NCBI GenBank assembly: GCA_029256645.1
Contig: JAQSXM010000005.1
Location: 1 to 25,761, forward strand
Length of the DNA stretch: 25,761 nt
From: Sporomusa sp.
GTDB lineage: Bacteria; Bacillota_C; Negativicutes; Sporomusales; Sporomusaceae
Reading direction: 5' to 3'
Shown here one piece after another: positions 7,879-15,314 of the stretch. The number at the start of each line of letters is the position of its first letter. The stretch's first letter is position 1. A program made the position numbers and the translations under genes. The notes below the pieces were generated by a model. That model was not told the origin of the DNA. It saw only the letters and a list, made by a program, of their open reading frames with translations, and made no database searches.

Positions 7879-7943
7879 AGTCAACCTCCAGTAAAACCAA
7901 CATTAGTTACCAGATAGTCTGTATCGAACAAAATAGTGCCTTC

Positions 7944-7972
7944 TTGCGAAAAGTAACTTTCTTTCTTATTAT
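7944..7972 (+). promoter_or_regulatory. Promoter for the cupin remnant and flavoprotein
   Basis: TTGCGA (7944-7949) and TATTAT (7967-7972) are separated by 17 bases. The element lies in the divergent region with hxlR and faces the cupin remnant and the flavoprotein gene. Confidence 0.5.
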
Positions 7973-8035
7973 ATTAACAAATGTACCACTAGGCAATAAG
8001 TTATGTCTTTTGTCCATAAAAAGGGAGGAACTCAT

Positions 8036-8316
8036 ATGAAAAAAATTAGCGTCAATTCTCTATTGGATTTTTCACAGGAGAAATCGGTGCGTAAAGCACT
8101 TGCTCATGAAGGCAGTAAGCTTGATGTCGGGCTTTTATTATACTCACCTGGTCAAACTACACCTGAACATACTCATCAGGATATGGATGAGGTTTTCTAT
8201 GTTGTTGAGGGCGAAGGCATCTTAACAACATAATCCTCTCCCCCCGTGGTGAAGGACATGGCTTTTTTAATACAAGTTCAGGCAATCTGGTTATTTTACA
8301 GATTAAAATCTTTTAA
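8036..8316 (+). pseudogene. Broken small cupin gene
   Basis: An ATG with AGGGAGGAACTC just upstream begins a cupin: MKKISVN, then the metal-site strand PGQTTPEHTHQDMDEVFYVV and GEGILTT, where a TAA stops it at 8231-8233 after 65 codons. A second frame downstream (about 8243-8316) continues with the expected second cupin motif and end of such proteins, RGEGHGFFNTSSGNLVILQ, ending IKIF before a TAA. The roughly 15 residues that normally join these parts are missing and the frame changes, so a small deletion with frameshift is the simplest reading. The first motif's His and Glu ligands are kept. A sequencing error is possible but would not explain the missing residues. Confidence 0.7.
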
Positions 8317-8354
8317 TCTGCCAATACAACCAAATAAATTGGGAGGAATACACA

Positions 8355-8816
8355 ATGAGAAGCATCCGTGATACCAACAAGCAAGTAACCCGCGATGAGG
8401 CCTTCCAGATCTTAGGCCGAACTGAATATGGAGTGCTTGCTACCGTTGATAAAGCCGGACAACCCTATGGGGTTCCTTTAAACTATATAGTTTTAGACAA
8501 TGCCATTTACCTGCATGGTGCTCCGGAGGGGCACAAGCTGGATAACATTGCGGATAATAATAAAGTGTGCTTCACCGTAGTTGGTTACGCGGAGATAGTA
8601 CCTGGTTCATTTACTGCCAAGTATGAAAGTGTTACTGTTTTCGGAAAGGCAATTTTAGTGGATGAAACTGAGAAAATCAAGATGCTAAAGGAATTGGTAA
8701 GAAAATACAGCCCTGAGTTTCAGGATAAAGGCATCAAGGTGATTGAGGCCTTCAAAGATAAGTGTGCAGTGATTAGAATTGACGTAGAACATGTGACCGG
8801 TGTGAAAAAGAGATAG
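8355..8816 (+). CDS. PNPOx-fold flavoprotein (NimA-like)
   Basis: A 153-residue protein of the pyridoxamine-phosphate-oxidase-like split barrel group, close to NimA-type nitroimidazole reductase and related FMN or haem binders. Visible family parts are the opening helix RDEAFQILGRTEYGVLATVD, the strand YGVPLNYIVLDNAIYLHGA with GHKLDNI behind it, and ESVTVFGKAILV. The start ATG follows GGGAGGA. It lies downstream of the broken cupin and divergent from hxlR, so control by HxlR is likely. The protein probably binds a flavin and reduces a small electrophile or nitro compound; that is family knowledge, not visible directly. Confidence 0.86.
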   Translation: MRSIRDTNKQVTRDEAFQILGRTEYGVLATVDKAGQPYGVPLNYIVLDNAIYLHGAPEGHKLDNIADNNKVCFTVVGYAEIVPGSFTAKYESVTVFGKAILVDETEKIKMLKELVRKYSPEFQDKGIKVIEAFKDKCAVIRIDVEHVTGVKKR

Positions 8817-8850
8817 TAGAGCAGACAAACCAGTGCATCAAAGCAACCCA

Positions 8851-8876
8851 AAGGGGCTACCGCCAGGCAGCCCCTT
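8851..8876 (+). terminator. Terminator-like hairpin after the flavoprotein
   Basis: AAGGGGCT (8851-8858) and AGCCCCTT (8869-8876) form an 8-bp perfect stem with a 10-base loop, 35 bases after the stop codon. There is no proper T-run after it, so it is a weak candidate. Confidence 0.45.
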
Positions 8877-8905
8877 AAACTTACTATTTACTTCACTAAA
8901 CAATC

Positions 8906-8984
8906 TATATACAACGCGTTAAAGTTTTGCAGGCGGGTGGTGTGTTGACAAAAGCGGAAGTCAAGCGCCAGCGGTGGAGCGTTG
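8906..8984 (-). repeat. 79-bp intergenic repeat, copy B
   Basis: Reverse complement of copy A at 2116-2194 with four mismatches (75/79). It lies between the 3' ends of the flavoprotein gene and the chemoreceptor gene. On the plus strand TTGAC (8945-8949) and GTCAA can form a small hairpin around a 10-base loop; in copy A one of these positions is changed. Confidence 0.85.
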
Positions 8985-8996
8985 GTAACCGGTATG

Positions 8997-11036
8997 TCAG
9001 CGAACAAATTTGTTGACCGACATCGTCAAATCTTCGGCTAACTTGGCGAGCATTTTACTGGCTGAGGCAATTTCCTGCATGGTTGCCGCTTGTTCCTGGG
9101 TAGCTGCCGCAACTGTTTCAGCCCGATCAGCCGTACTCTGGCTCATGCCCCCGATGTTTTGTACCGATTCAACCAGTTTCTTACTATTTGCACTCATTTC
9201 CTGCGCAGAACTAACGATCGTATTTAGCTCAGCCGCCATCTGCCGCACCATCTCGCCAATAGTACCGAAGGCCTTACCGGCACTATCAACCATTCCGGTC
9301 CCTGCACTAACCTCTTTAGTGCCCACTTGCATGGTAGCAACCGCCTGGCTTGTCTCCCCCTGAATCTCCCGGATCAGTCCGGAGATTTGTTTGGCGGCTG
9401 CTTGAGATTGTTCTGCTAAATTGCGGACTTCCTCGGCCACAACAGCAAAACCCCGGCCTGCTTCTCCGGCGCGAGCCGCCTCAATGGCCGCATTTAACGC
9501 CAGCAGATTGGTCTGAGCCGCGATCGTGGAGATAGTATCAACAATTTGACCAATATTCCCCGAATATTCTCCCAGTTTATTAATGACCGCCGCCAAATTG
9601 CCGACAACCTTCTCAATACTATCCATCTGTGTGACAGCCGAATGTATCGCTTGCCGGCCCTCGCTGGCAGCACTGGTTGTTTCATTGGAGACATTGGTCA
9701 CCGTAATCACCTGATCTGATATTCGGTTAATTTCCTCATAAATCTGGTTGACCAGCGTCAAACTCTCCTTCACGCAAGCCAGCTCAACATCAGTTGCTCC
9801 CGCCACTTCCGTAATCTCGGATGCCACTTGATTAGAGGCCTGGGCCGACTGCTCCACATTGGCCGTTAACTCTTCAGATGCTGCAGACACTTGTTCTGCC
9901 GAGTTCCGAATGCGGTTAAACAGTTCCTGCAAATTTGCAACCATTACCTGCAAACTCTGAGCAAGCATACCAATCTCGTCCTTGGACCCTGCCGGAATCT
10001 GCGCAGACAAATTGCCTTGCGCCACCATATTGGCCGCTTCCTTAAGTTTGCCAAGCGGCCCGCTGACCTTACGGGTAAAGAAAAATGTAAGTAGTGCAAA
10101 AAGTAAGGCAGCAGCCAGCACAAAGCTGGTTGTACTGGCAACAATCAGCTTATTGAGGCCGTTAAAAACCTCAGACTTCGGCATTACCAGCACTAGTTTC
10201 ATTCCAGTATTACCAATAGGACATATGCCTATATAACTATCCTTTTTATCAACCATTCCATTGATCATTTTAAGCTCAGTCGCAGCTATCGCCTGTTCTC
10301 CAAGCTTCCGGACAAATTCGTCCTGATCCTCGGTGATCTTTTCCTTCATGTTTTTTTCAGAGACCGGATGCCCCAGGTACTGCCCGCTTGGGCTGATAAT
10401 AAAGGCGTACCCTGTTTGCCCGACCTTAATCCCTGCAACATAGTCATTTATTTCCTTAAGGCCGATATCCATAGTCGTAACCCCGATGATTTTGCCGGCT
10501 CGTTTGACCGGAGCCACACTGGTAATCATATTGGCTTTTAATACTTCATCATAATATGGATCAGTCCAGGCGATTACACTATTACTATTTATCCCGGTTT
10601 TATACCAGCTCTGCGAGTGATAATCGCTTTGTGGTGTACTAAATTCCCAGGTCAGACTCACTGTATTATCCTTTTTTAGCAGATAAGGGCCATAATATTG
10701 CTGCGCACTGTCAAATGCAAAAGGCTCATAAAAACAGCCGCCGCCAAAAATCATCTTATCTGCTTGCAGATAATTGGCCAGAGTTTTCAATAGATCATTA
10801 ATATCTTTTCCATTTGTTTCCATCTCTCTTGCAGTAGCTTCCGTTAGTGTCGCAATATGAAACAAGTCCCGTTCAACTTTTTGTGCTTCAAAACTAACTT
10901 GATATGACAGTGATTTTTCTATCTCCACAGCCAGAATCTCTTTACTCTGGAAATAATTAAAAACCCCTTGCAACGAAAAAACAGCAAAGCTTATAGCAAT
11001 AGTGACAAGAATAAACAAGGTTTTAATATTGTTCAT
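8997..11036 (-). CDS. Methyl-accepting chemotaxis protein with dCache sensor
   Basis: A 679-residue membrane chemoreceptor. The ATG at 11036 has GGAGGGG seven bases upstream, while the TTG at 11078 has none. Segment 6-28 is a first membrane helix, followed by an extracellular dCache-type domain of about 260 residues, a second helix (297-320), HAMP (about 321-375) and a long MA signalling coiled coil whose hairpin tip carries [14 protein letters not shown]. No C-terminal receptor-methylase tether pentapeptide is seen. In the sensor domain W144-Y145 and D190 resemble part of the amino-acid/amine-binding motif, but the usual arginine two residues before W is Q142. It follows the eut operon and REC gene on the same strand with a 103-base gap. 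An amine ligand such as ethanolamine is an attractive inference. Confidence 0.92.
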   Translation of the reverse strand: MNNIKTLFILVTIAISFAVFSLQGVFNYFQSKEILAVEIEKSLSYQVSFEAQKVERDLFHIATLTEATAREMETNGKDINDLLKTLANYLQADKMIFGGGCFYEPFAFDSAQQYYGPYLLKKDNTVSLTWEFSTPQSDYHSQSWYKTGINSNSVIAWTDPYYDEVLKANMITSVAPVKRAGKIIGVTTMDIGLKEINDYVAGIKVGQTGYAFIISPSGQYLGHPVSEKNMKEKITEDQDEFVRKLGEQAIAATELKMINGMVDKKDSYIGICPIGNTGMKLVLVMPKSEVFNGLNKLIVASTTSFVLAAALLFALLTFFFTRKVSGPLGKLKEAANMVAQGNLSAQIPAGSKDEIGMLAQSLQVMVANLQELFNRIRNSAEQVSAASEELTANVEQSAQASNQVASEITEVAGATDVELACVKESLTLVNQIYEEINRISDQVITVTNVSNETTSAASEGRQAIHSAVTQMDSIEKVVGNLAAVINKLGEYSGNIGQIVDTISTIAAQTNLLALNAAIEAARAGEAGRGFAVVAEEVRNLAEQSQAAAKQISGLIREIQGETSQAVATMQVGTKEVSAGTGMVDSAGKAFGTIGEMVRQMAAELNTIVSSAQEMSANSKKLVESVQNIGGMSQSTADRAETVAAATQEQAATMQEIASASKMLAKLAEDLTMSVNKFVR

Positions 11037-11139
11037 TAGAATACCCCTCCAGTCTGTGCCACAGAAATCAGGCAACAATGTTATCAGCAGTATGCAGCCA
11101 TACTGCCTGCGATTAATAGGAGGATAATGCCTAAGTTTC

Positions 11140-11517
11140 TTAATTCAATTTACTATGAGTAATACACTGCAGGCTGCTAACCAGCTTCTCAGGCCGGACA
11201 GGTTTCAGCATATAGCCGGCTGCCCCCAAACTGGCAGCAGCCTCTACATAATCCAAATTGCTGAAGGCAGTTATAAAAATTATTTTAGCCTCCGGTACGA
11301 TGGCCCGCATATGTTTAGCAGCATCCAGTCCGGTCATTTCCGGCATACGGATATCCATAAGAACAATATCAGGCTGAACCTGGGCCGCAACCTGCAAAGC
11401 CACAGCTCCGTCACCGGCCTCTCCCACTACAGATATATCCGGACAAAACCTGTCTACAATATAGCGAATGGCTTGTCGTTCCAATTCCTCATCATCTACG
11501 ACGATTAGCTTATACAT
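11140..11517 (-). CDS. REC-only response regulator
   Basis: A 125-residue receiver domain with no output domain. The acidic pair D8-D9, phospho-acceptor D55 ([12 protein letters not shown]), T83 (FITAF) and K105 (MLKPV) are all present, so it should accept phosphate. The sequence is closest in style to receivers of YesN/AraC-type regulators rather than CheY, and the reading frame simply ends after ITHSKLN. I see no continuation in another frame. It is not EutV: there is no ANTAR RNA-binding domain. The start has GGGAG five bases upstream. Its position right after eutQ and before the chemoreceptor suggests a signalling role linked to the eut operon, but the partner kinase is not in the window. 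Confidence 0.88.
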   Translation of the reverse strand: MYKLIVVDDEELERQAIRYIVDRFCPDISVVGEAGDGAVALQVAAQVQPDIVLMDIRMPEMTGLDAAKHMRAIVPEAKIIFITAFSNLDYVEAAASLGAAGYMLKPVRPEKLVSSLQCITHSKLN

Positions 11518-11560
11518 TTGCGCTCCCTGCCTTTAAAACCGGCTTGCGGTCTTGATAGTC

Positions 11561-11593
11561 CAAGGGCTGACCTGACAAACAGGTCAACCCTTG
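11561..11593 (-). other. 14-bp hairpin over the eutQ stop codon
   Basis: CAAGGGCTGACCTG (11561-11574) pairs with CAGGTCAACCCTTG (11580-11593) over 14 bp with one wobble and a 5-base loop. The eutQ stop codon (11584-11586) is inside the stem. No T-run follows, so it looks like an mRNA-stability or partial-termination element between eutQ and the REC gene. Confidence 0.55.
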
Positions 11594-12216
11594 TTCATAT
11601 CCGACCAGTTTGCCGGGTATGTAACATAAAATACCTTGGCCTGTTGCGGTGACCCGAAAACCACCTGGGTGTCTTTGGGTATATAGAGAACATCGCCGGC
11701 AACACAGGTATACACTTTGCCGCCGGTTGCTACGGTAAAGGTTCCTTCTACCACATAATCCACTTCGTCATAGGTTAGGTTCCAGGGAAGCTCTGAACCG
11801 TCAAAGGCCATAAAGCCTGCGGCAAGATTTCCCTCCCGGGCAGTAATAACATCCTTTAGTTTGATATTTTGTCCGGCAGGGGCCTGATCAAAAGGTTCTA
11901 ATACAACGGTTGCCCCTTTTACCTGAGTAACCTTGGGATTCGCACATGCTGGTTTTAAAAGCTCGGATAAGACTTTACGAACCTCTGTCTCCAGCGATTC
12001 AGCCGGCGCTGCAGGCTTACCCTCGCTGTTGCTGATTATCTCCGCTTGATTACTCTCGCCCAGTATTTCTTTACTGTTTTCCCGGACAATCTGAACACCA
12101 AGCTCTTTGGCCAGGTCTTGGGCCGAGGGAGTTAATACACTCTGGGTCGGAATGATAACCTGCTTACCGTGTTCGGCCATTTGGCGCAAGATTGTAGCAG
12201 AAATTAATTTTTTCAT
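11584..12216 (-). CDS. eutQ: EutQ, cupin protein with acetate kinase role
   Basis: A 210-residue protein with the standard EutQ layout. An N-terminal module (KQVIIPTQSVLTPSAQDL about 18-35) is followed by a variable Glu/Ala-rich linker and a C-terminal cupin barrel from about residue 90, ending VVFGSPQQAKVFYVTYP. In Salmonella, EutQ has been reported to act as an acetate kinase and to be needed for microcompartment formation. I prefer the ATG at 12216, seven bases after AGGGGG, to the GTG two codons upstream. It is the last enzyme gene of the operon and is back near 47% G+C in the line I counted, unlike the GC-rich genes before it. Confidence 0.93.
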   Translation of the reverse strand: MKKLISATILRQMAEHGKQVIIPTQSVLTPSAQDLAKELGVQIVRENSKEILGESNQAEIISNSEGKPAAPAESLETEVRKVLSELLKPACANPKVTQVKGATVVLEPFDQAPAGQNIKLKDVITAREGNLAAGFMAFDGSELPWNLTYDEVDYVVEGTFTVATGGKVYTCVAGDVLYIPKDTQVVFGSPQQAKVFYVTYPANWSDMNKG

Positions 12217-12230
12217 GCCCACACCCCCTT

Positions 12231-12686
12231 TTATTTTTCGGGTTGACCAACCAACCCAGCCATATGCAAAGCAAGCTCAGGAATTCCCAGCCCCGTCTTA
12301 GCCGACACATGATACACCGGCCCCGTAATCCCGGCCTTGCGCAAGTTCCCCTCCGCAACCTCCGGGCAGGCCGTCTCCTGGTCGACCTTCGTCACAATCC
12401 CAATCACCGGCCGGCGAAACGCCGTGGCAAACTTCGGCGGAAACGGGCACGTACGGCGGGTCGCATCATGCAGTGCCCAGACCTCTGCCGCACCAAAGCT
12501 GGCATCAATCAGCACATGATAATACCGCGGGATCTCCAGATACTCCCCCGGGCAGTCAATAAACACACTCGAGTAATCCAGGGCCTGGGTTTTAAGATAC
12601 ACCAGCGACTCATTCAGCAGCCGCTGCTTCAGCGTCGTTTTCCCGGCGCCAATCCCGCCAATCAGCAAAATCTTCGGTTTCATCAT
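12231..12686 (-). CDS. eutP: EutP/PduV-type P-loop protein
   Basis: A 151-residue small P-loop NTPase of the EutP/PduV family. Motifs are complete: GGIGAGKTT (10-18), DCPGEY (44-49) in the switch position, TKVD (99-102) and SAKTG (128-132). EutP has been shown to have acetate kinase activity in Salmonella, while PduV is implicated in microcompartment positioning; which applies here is not visible. Its ATGATGA start overlaps the eutS stop codon, so the two genes are coupled. The second ATG at 12683 could equally be used. eutQ follows after 14 bases. Confidence 0.92.
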   Translation of the reverse strand: MMKPKILLIGGIGAGKTTLKQRLLNESLVYLKTQALDYSSVFIDCPGEYLEIPRYYHVLIDASFGAAEVWALHDATRRTCPFPPKFATAFRRPVIGIVTKVDQETACPEVAEGNLRKAGITGPVYHVSAKTGLGIPELALHMAGLVGQPEK

Positions 12687-13030
12687 CAGCTCCGGGTCAC
12701 TTCCGGCGCCGAAAACCCTAAGACACTCACCAGGGTATTCACGGCGGCCCGGACGGCCGCATCAACATCTGCCACATCGCCGGTCAGCACCAGCGAGCCG
12801 GTAAACCGGTCAACAAACCCGATCTCGACATTGCCGGCCTTCGAGGCCGCATCGGCGGCAATAATCGCCGCTTCACTGGGGGTAATGGTCATAATACCCA
12901 GGGCGCCGTTGCCCCCAATCCCCAGGCGTTCATGCAGGTTGCCTTGCGGGTTGGGGATGATATGGGCCATGGTCACCTGTTTGCCAGGGACATACTCCTG
13001 GATCATCCGCTGTTTTTGTCCTGTTGTCAT
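12686..13030 (-). CDS. eutS: EutS/PduU-type shell protein
   Basis: A 114-residue circularly permuted BMC-H shell protein. Its N-terminal MIQEYVPGKQVTMAHIIPNP is the beta-barrel-forming strand typical of EutS and PduU, followed by GALGIMTITPSEAAIIAAD, GFVDRFTGSLVLTGDV and a final helix. EutS hexamers are bent and may help curved regions of the shell. The ATG at 13030 follows GAAGGCGGG. It lies downstream of pduT after a 107-base gap with a hairpin, and overlaps eutP by a few bases. Confidence 0.95.
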   Translation of the reverse strand: MTTGQKQRMIQEYVPGKQVTMAHIIPNPQGNLHERLGIGGNGALGIMTITPSEAAIIAADAASKAGNVEIGFVDRFTGSLVLTGDVADVDAAVRAAVNTLVSVLGFSAPEVTRS

Positions 13031-13077
13031 GGGTCACCCGCCTTCTTCCGCTGTGTGTGTGTTTACTCTTGTTCTTG

Positions 13078-13115
13078 GTAAGCGGCGCTTTCTCGGTGGT
13101 CGCTCTGCCGCTTAC
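13078..13115 (-). other. Intercistronic hairpin between pduT and eutS
   Basis: GTAAGCGGC (13078-13086) and GCCGCTTAC (13107-13115) are exact complements with a 20-base loop. This is the only non-coding gap over 100 bases inside the eut operon. No T-run follows in the direction of transcription, and I find no ANTAR-type hexaloop signature. An mRNA-processing or stability element is possible. Confidence 0.5.
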
Positions 13116-13137
13116 TTCTTCTGCGCTTGATCCCCGG

Positions 13138-13686
13138 CTATTTAAAGCTGTCAATCACCTGCTGGTGGGGCCGGGGGATGACGACGTTCGATACCAGCAT
13201 GCCCTTGTCGGCCGCCAGCTGGCTGCCGGCGGCCACCGCGGCTTTAACAGCCGCCACATCACCGGTCACAATGCTGTAGCTTTTGCCGCCGATGCCAAAC
13301 GCCATATGCAGCCTGACCGGGGTAACCGAGGCATTTTTGACGGCGGCATCGGTGGCCTCAATCGACGCGGCCACGCTGTAGGTCTCAATGATGCCAATGG
13401 CTTTGACCGTTGTGAGGTCATTGCCGCCGCCGATGGCCGGCAGGATCGACGGGTGCACATTGGGGATGACAAAGTGATCGACGGTATACTGGGCCCCCTG
13501 TTCAATCCCGGCGGTGATCGATTGCCGCACCGACGAGACGTCGCCGCTGACCAGCACCATGTATTTGCCCGGGCACAGGTGTTTGGCGACAAGCAGGGTG
13601 ACGTCGGCGGTTTTGGCCATGATGTCGGAGGCCTCAATCCCTTTTGCGATACTGGTGAATTCAACAACGCCAATGGCATTAATCAT
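13138..13686 (-). CDS. pduT: PduT-type tandem-BMC shell protein
   Basis: A 182-residue protein with two BMC domains (about 1-85 and 92-182), forming a pseudohexameric trimer. The sequence follows Salmonella PduT closely: AIGVVEFTSIAKGIEASD, then LCPGK with Cys38, the residue that in PduT binds a 4Fe-4S cluster in the central pore, and in the second domain AIGIIETYSVAASIEATD, VRLHMAFGIGGK and VIPRPH. It is therefore expected to be an electron-conducting or cluster-transfer shell tile. It overlaps the pduS stop by 8 bases. PduT normally accompanies propanediol, not ethanolamine, shells, so its presence here marks a hybrid compartment. Confidence 0.94.
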   Translation of the reverse strand: MINAIGVVEFTSIAKGIEASDIMAKTADVTLLVAKHLCPGKYMVLVSGDVSSVRQSITAGIEQGAQYTVDHFVIPNVHPSILPAIGGGNDLTTVKAIGIIETYSVAASIEATDAAVKNASVTPVRLHMAFGIGGKSYSIVTGDVAAVKAAVAAGSQLAADKGMLVSNVVIPRPHQQVIDSFK

Positions 13687-15007
13687 GGTGGATGCCCCCT
13701 TTGCGTATGGTTATGGCCTGGCCGGATACCTGTTCCACCACCCCGGTGATGCTGGCATGCACCCGGGCGCCTAAGGTCTCGGCCGGCAGTGTGGCAATCA
13801 GCTGGCCGGCGGTAACTGTGTCCCCGGCTTGAACAACCGGCACGGCCGGGGCCCCGATATGCTGGCGCAGGGGGAGGATGACCCGGTCCGGCTGATAGAG
13901 TTCGCTCTGCAGCGGGGCCTCGGGGGGATACCAGGGCTTAAGGTTAAGGCGTCCGACTAAGCGGGCGGACGGGATCAGCCGGTGTTCGGCCATCGGGTCG
14001 GCCGGTCCCAGCTGGCCCTGGTAGCGGATGTTGACGGCCCGGAACTGGCTTTTGAGGGCCATGTTGACCCGCATGGGCGAGATGCCGACCGGGCAGGAGT
14101 AGGCTTCACAGACGCCACACTCGGAGCAGGTTAAGGCGCTTTGCAGTACCTGCGGCTGGCCAACGGCGTTGTAGTTGACGCAGCGGACGATGAGGTGAGG
14201 CGGCAGTTCGTGGCCGATGATGTGCCGGGGGCACAGCTCGGTGCAGTAGCAGCACTGTTCGCACACGGTTTTGGCAATCCGCAGGACGGATTCAACGGTT
14301 TGCTGTTTGCTTTTGATCAGCAGGTGGTCGGCTGGCAATACAATGAGGCCGCCGGTGGTTTTGGTGACCGGGCTGGCCAGGTCGGTGATTTTGCCCATCA
14401 TCGGCCCGCCGTCGATGTAGGCGGGCTGGGAACAGGTGACGCCACCGGCCAGGGCCAGTACGTCGGTCAGGGCGGTGCCGAGGGGAACGGTGACGGTGAC
14501 CGGGTTGCTGACAGCCCCGGTGACGGTCAGGGTCTTGGTGGTGACAGGCTCGCCCTGCATGGCTTTGGCGACGTTGATCAGGGTCTGGACGTTGTTGACG
14601 ACGACGCCGATGTCGAGCGGGAGACCGCCAGGCGGTACCCGCCGGCCGGTGGTCAGCCAGATGGTGATGACTTCGTCGCCGGCCGGGTAGATGTCGCGCA
14701 GGATTTCGATGCGGATGGCCGGCGGCAATAAAGGCTGCAGGGCGCTTATAGCGGCCTGGTATTTGGCTTTGAGGGCGATGATGCCGTGCCTGGCGCCGGT
14801 GGCGGCCATGGCCTGGGTGAGGCCCTGGATGAGCAGTTCCGGATCGCGGGCGGCCAGCTGCTGGTCGGTGCGGAGCATGGGCTCGCATTCGGCGCCGTTG
14901 ACGAGATAGGTGTCGGCGGCAGCGGCGAGTTTGATATGGGTGGGAAAGCCGGCGCCGCCGGCGCCGACAACGCCGGCGGCTTGTACTTTTGCTGCGATAT
15001 CATGCAT
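13679..15007 (-). CDS. pduS: PduS-type cobalamin reductase (RnfC-like)
   Basis: A 442-residue flavin/iron-sulfur protein that reduces cob(II)alamin for the adenosyltransferase. The N-terminal AAGVVGAGGAGFPTHIKL is the glycine-rich NADH/FMN region shared with RnfC and complex I NuoF. An SLBB domain follows, then two 4Fe-4S motifs, CEQCCYCTELCP and CSECGVCEAYSCPVG, and a C-terminal barrel-sandwich domain. I choose the ATG at 15007: GGGGGC lies seven bases upstream and the product begins like known PduS. The frame also opens with a TTG at 15046, deep inside eutN. The stop overlaps pduT. With PduT it may pass electrons across the shell, a role proposed for this pair. Confidence 0.92.
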   Translation of the reverse strand: MHDIAAKVQAAGVVGAGGAGFPTHIKLAAAADTYLVNGAECEPMLRTDQQLAARDPELLIQGLTQAMAATGARHGIIALKAKYQAAISALQPLLPPAIRIEILRDIYPAGDEVITIWLTTGRRVPPGGLPLDIGVVVNNVQTLINVAKAMQGEPVTTKTLTVTGAVSNPVTVTVPLGTALTDVLALAGGVTCSQPAYIDGGPMMGKITDLASPVTKTTGGLIVLPADHLLIKSKQQTVESVLRIAKTVCEQCCYCTELCPRHIIGHELPPHLIVRCVNYNAVGQPQVLQSALTCSECGVCEAYSCPVGISPMRVNMALKSQFRAVNIRYQGQLGPADPMAEHRLIPSARLVGRLNLKPWYPPEAPLQSELYQPDRVILPLRQHIGAPAVPVVQAGDTVTAGQLIATLPAETLGARVHASITGVVEQVSGQAITIRKGGIHHD

Positions 15008-15314
15008 CCGGATCGCCCCCGCTATCGGTAAAGGTTTCTTTGTCAATGATGCCTACGACCATGGCATCGACCGGGATATGGCTGTCAGGCAGGCTTTGCC
15101 GGGCGGATGAGCCGCTGGCAATCATGACGATCTCGGTTTCGCCGGCGCCGATGCGGTCGCCGACGACGAGGGTGTCACCCCGGCCTTCGAGATACACCTC
15201 GCCGGTTGTTTTGTATTTCAGGACAACTGGCTGGACAACCAGGAATTTGAGGCCCCGCAGGGACTCTTCTTTGCGGGTGGCCCAGACGTTGCCAATGACA
15301 CGTGCCAGGATCAT
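15000..15314 (-). CDS. eutN: EutN/CcmL-type vertex protein
   Basis: A 104-residue BMC-P protein forming the pentamers that cap the vertices of the shell. The start MILARVIGNVWATRKEESLR is the family signature, followed by LKFLVVQPV, GDRIGAGETEIVMIASGSSAR and VDAMVVGIIDKE. The ATG overlaps the upstream stop (ATGA), and the stop overlaps the chosen pduS start by several bases, so the three genes are tightly coupled. It is the only BMC-P gene in the window. Confidence 0.95.
   Translation of the reverse strand: MILARVIGNVWATRKEESLRGLKFLVVQPVVLKYKTTGEVYLEGRGDTLVVGDRIGAGETEIVMIASGSSARQSLPDSHIPVDAMVVGIIDKETFTDSGGDPDA

Noticed and set aside
11087..11106. 8-bp hairpin (GCAGTATG arms, 4-base loop) between REC and the chemoreceptor
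   Set aside because: No T-run in either direction and short; not enough to call a terminator, though it could be one of several weak signals in this gap.
11040..11139. Possible sigma-54 promoter before the chemoreceptor (TGGC...TGC)
   Set aside because: The GG to GC spacing is one base short of the consensus, which sigma-54 holdings rarely tolerate.
11117..11162. GGAGG followed by ATG on the plus strand between REC and the chemoreceptor
   Set aside because: It opens an 11-codon frame only, antisense to the end of the REC gene, with no promoter or conservation evidence.
12243..13130. 295-codon plus-strand open frame over eutP and eutS
   Set aside because: Antisense to two well-recognised genes, with an Arg/Pro-rich translation typical of a shadow frame.
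14141..14731. 196-codon plus-strand open frame over pduS
   Set aside because: Antisense shadow in GC-rich DNA; Gly/Asp/Val-rich translation without motifs.
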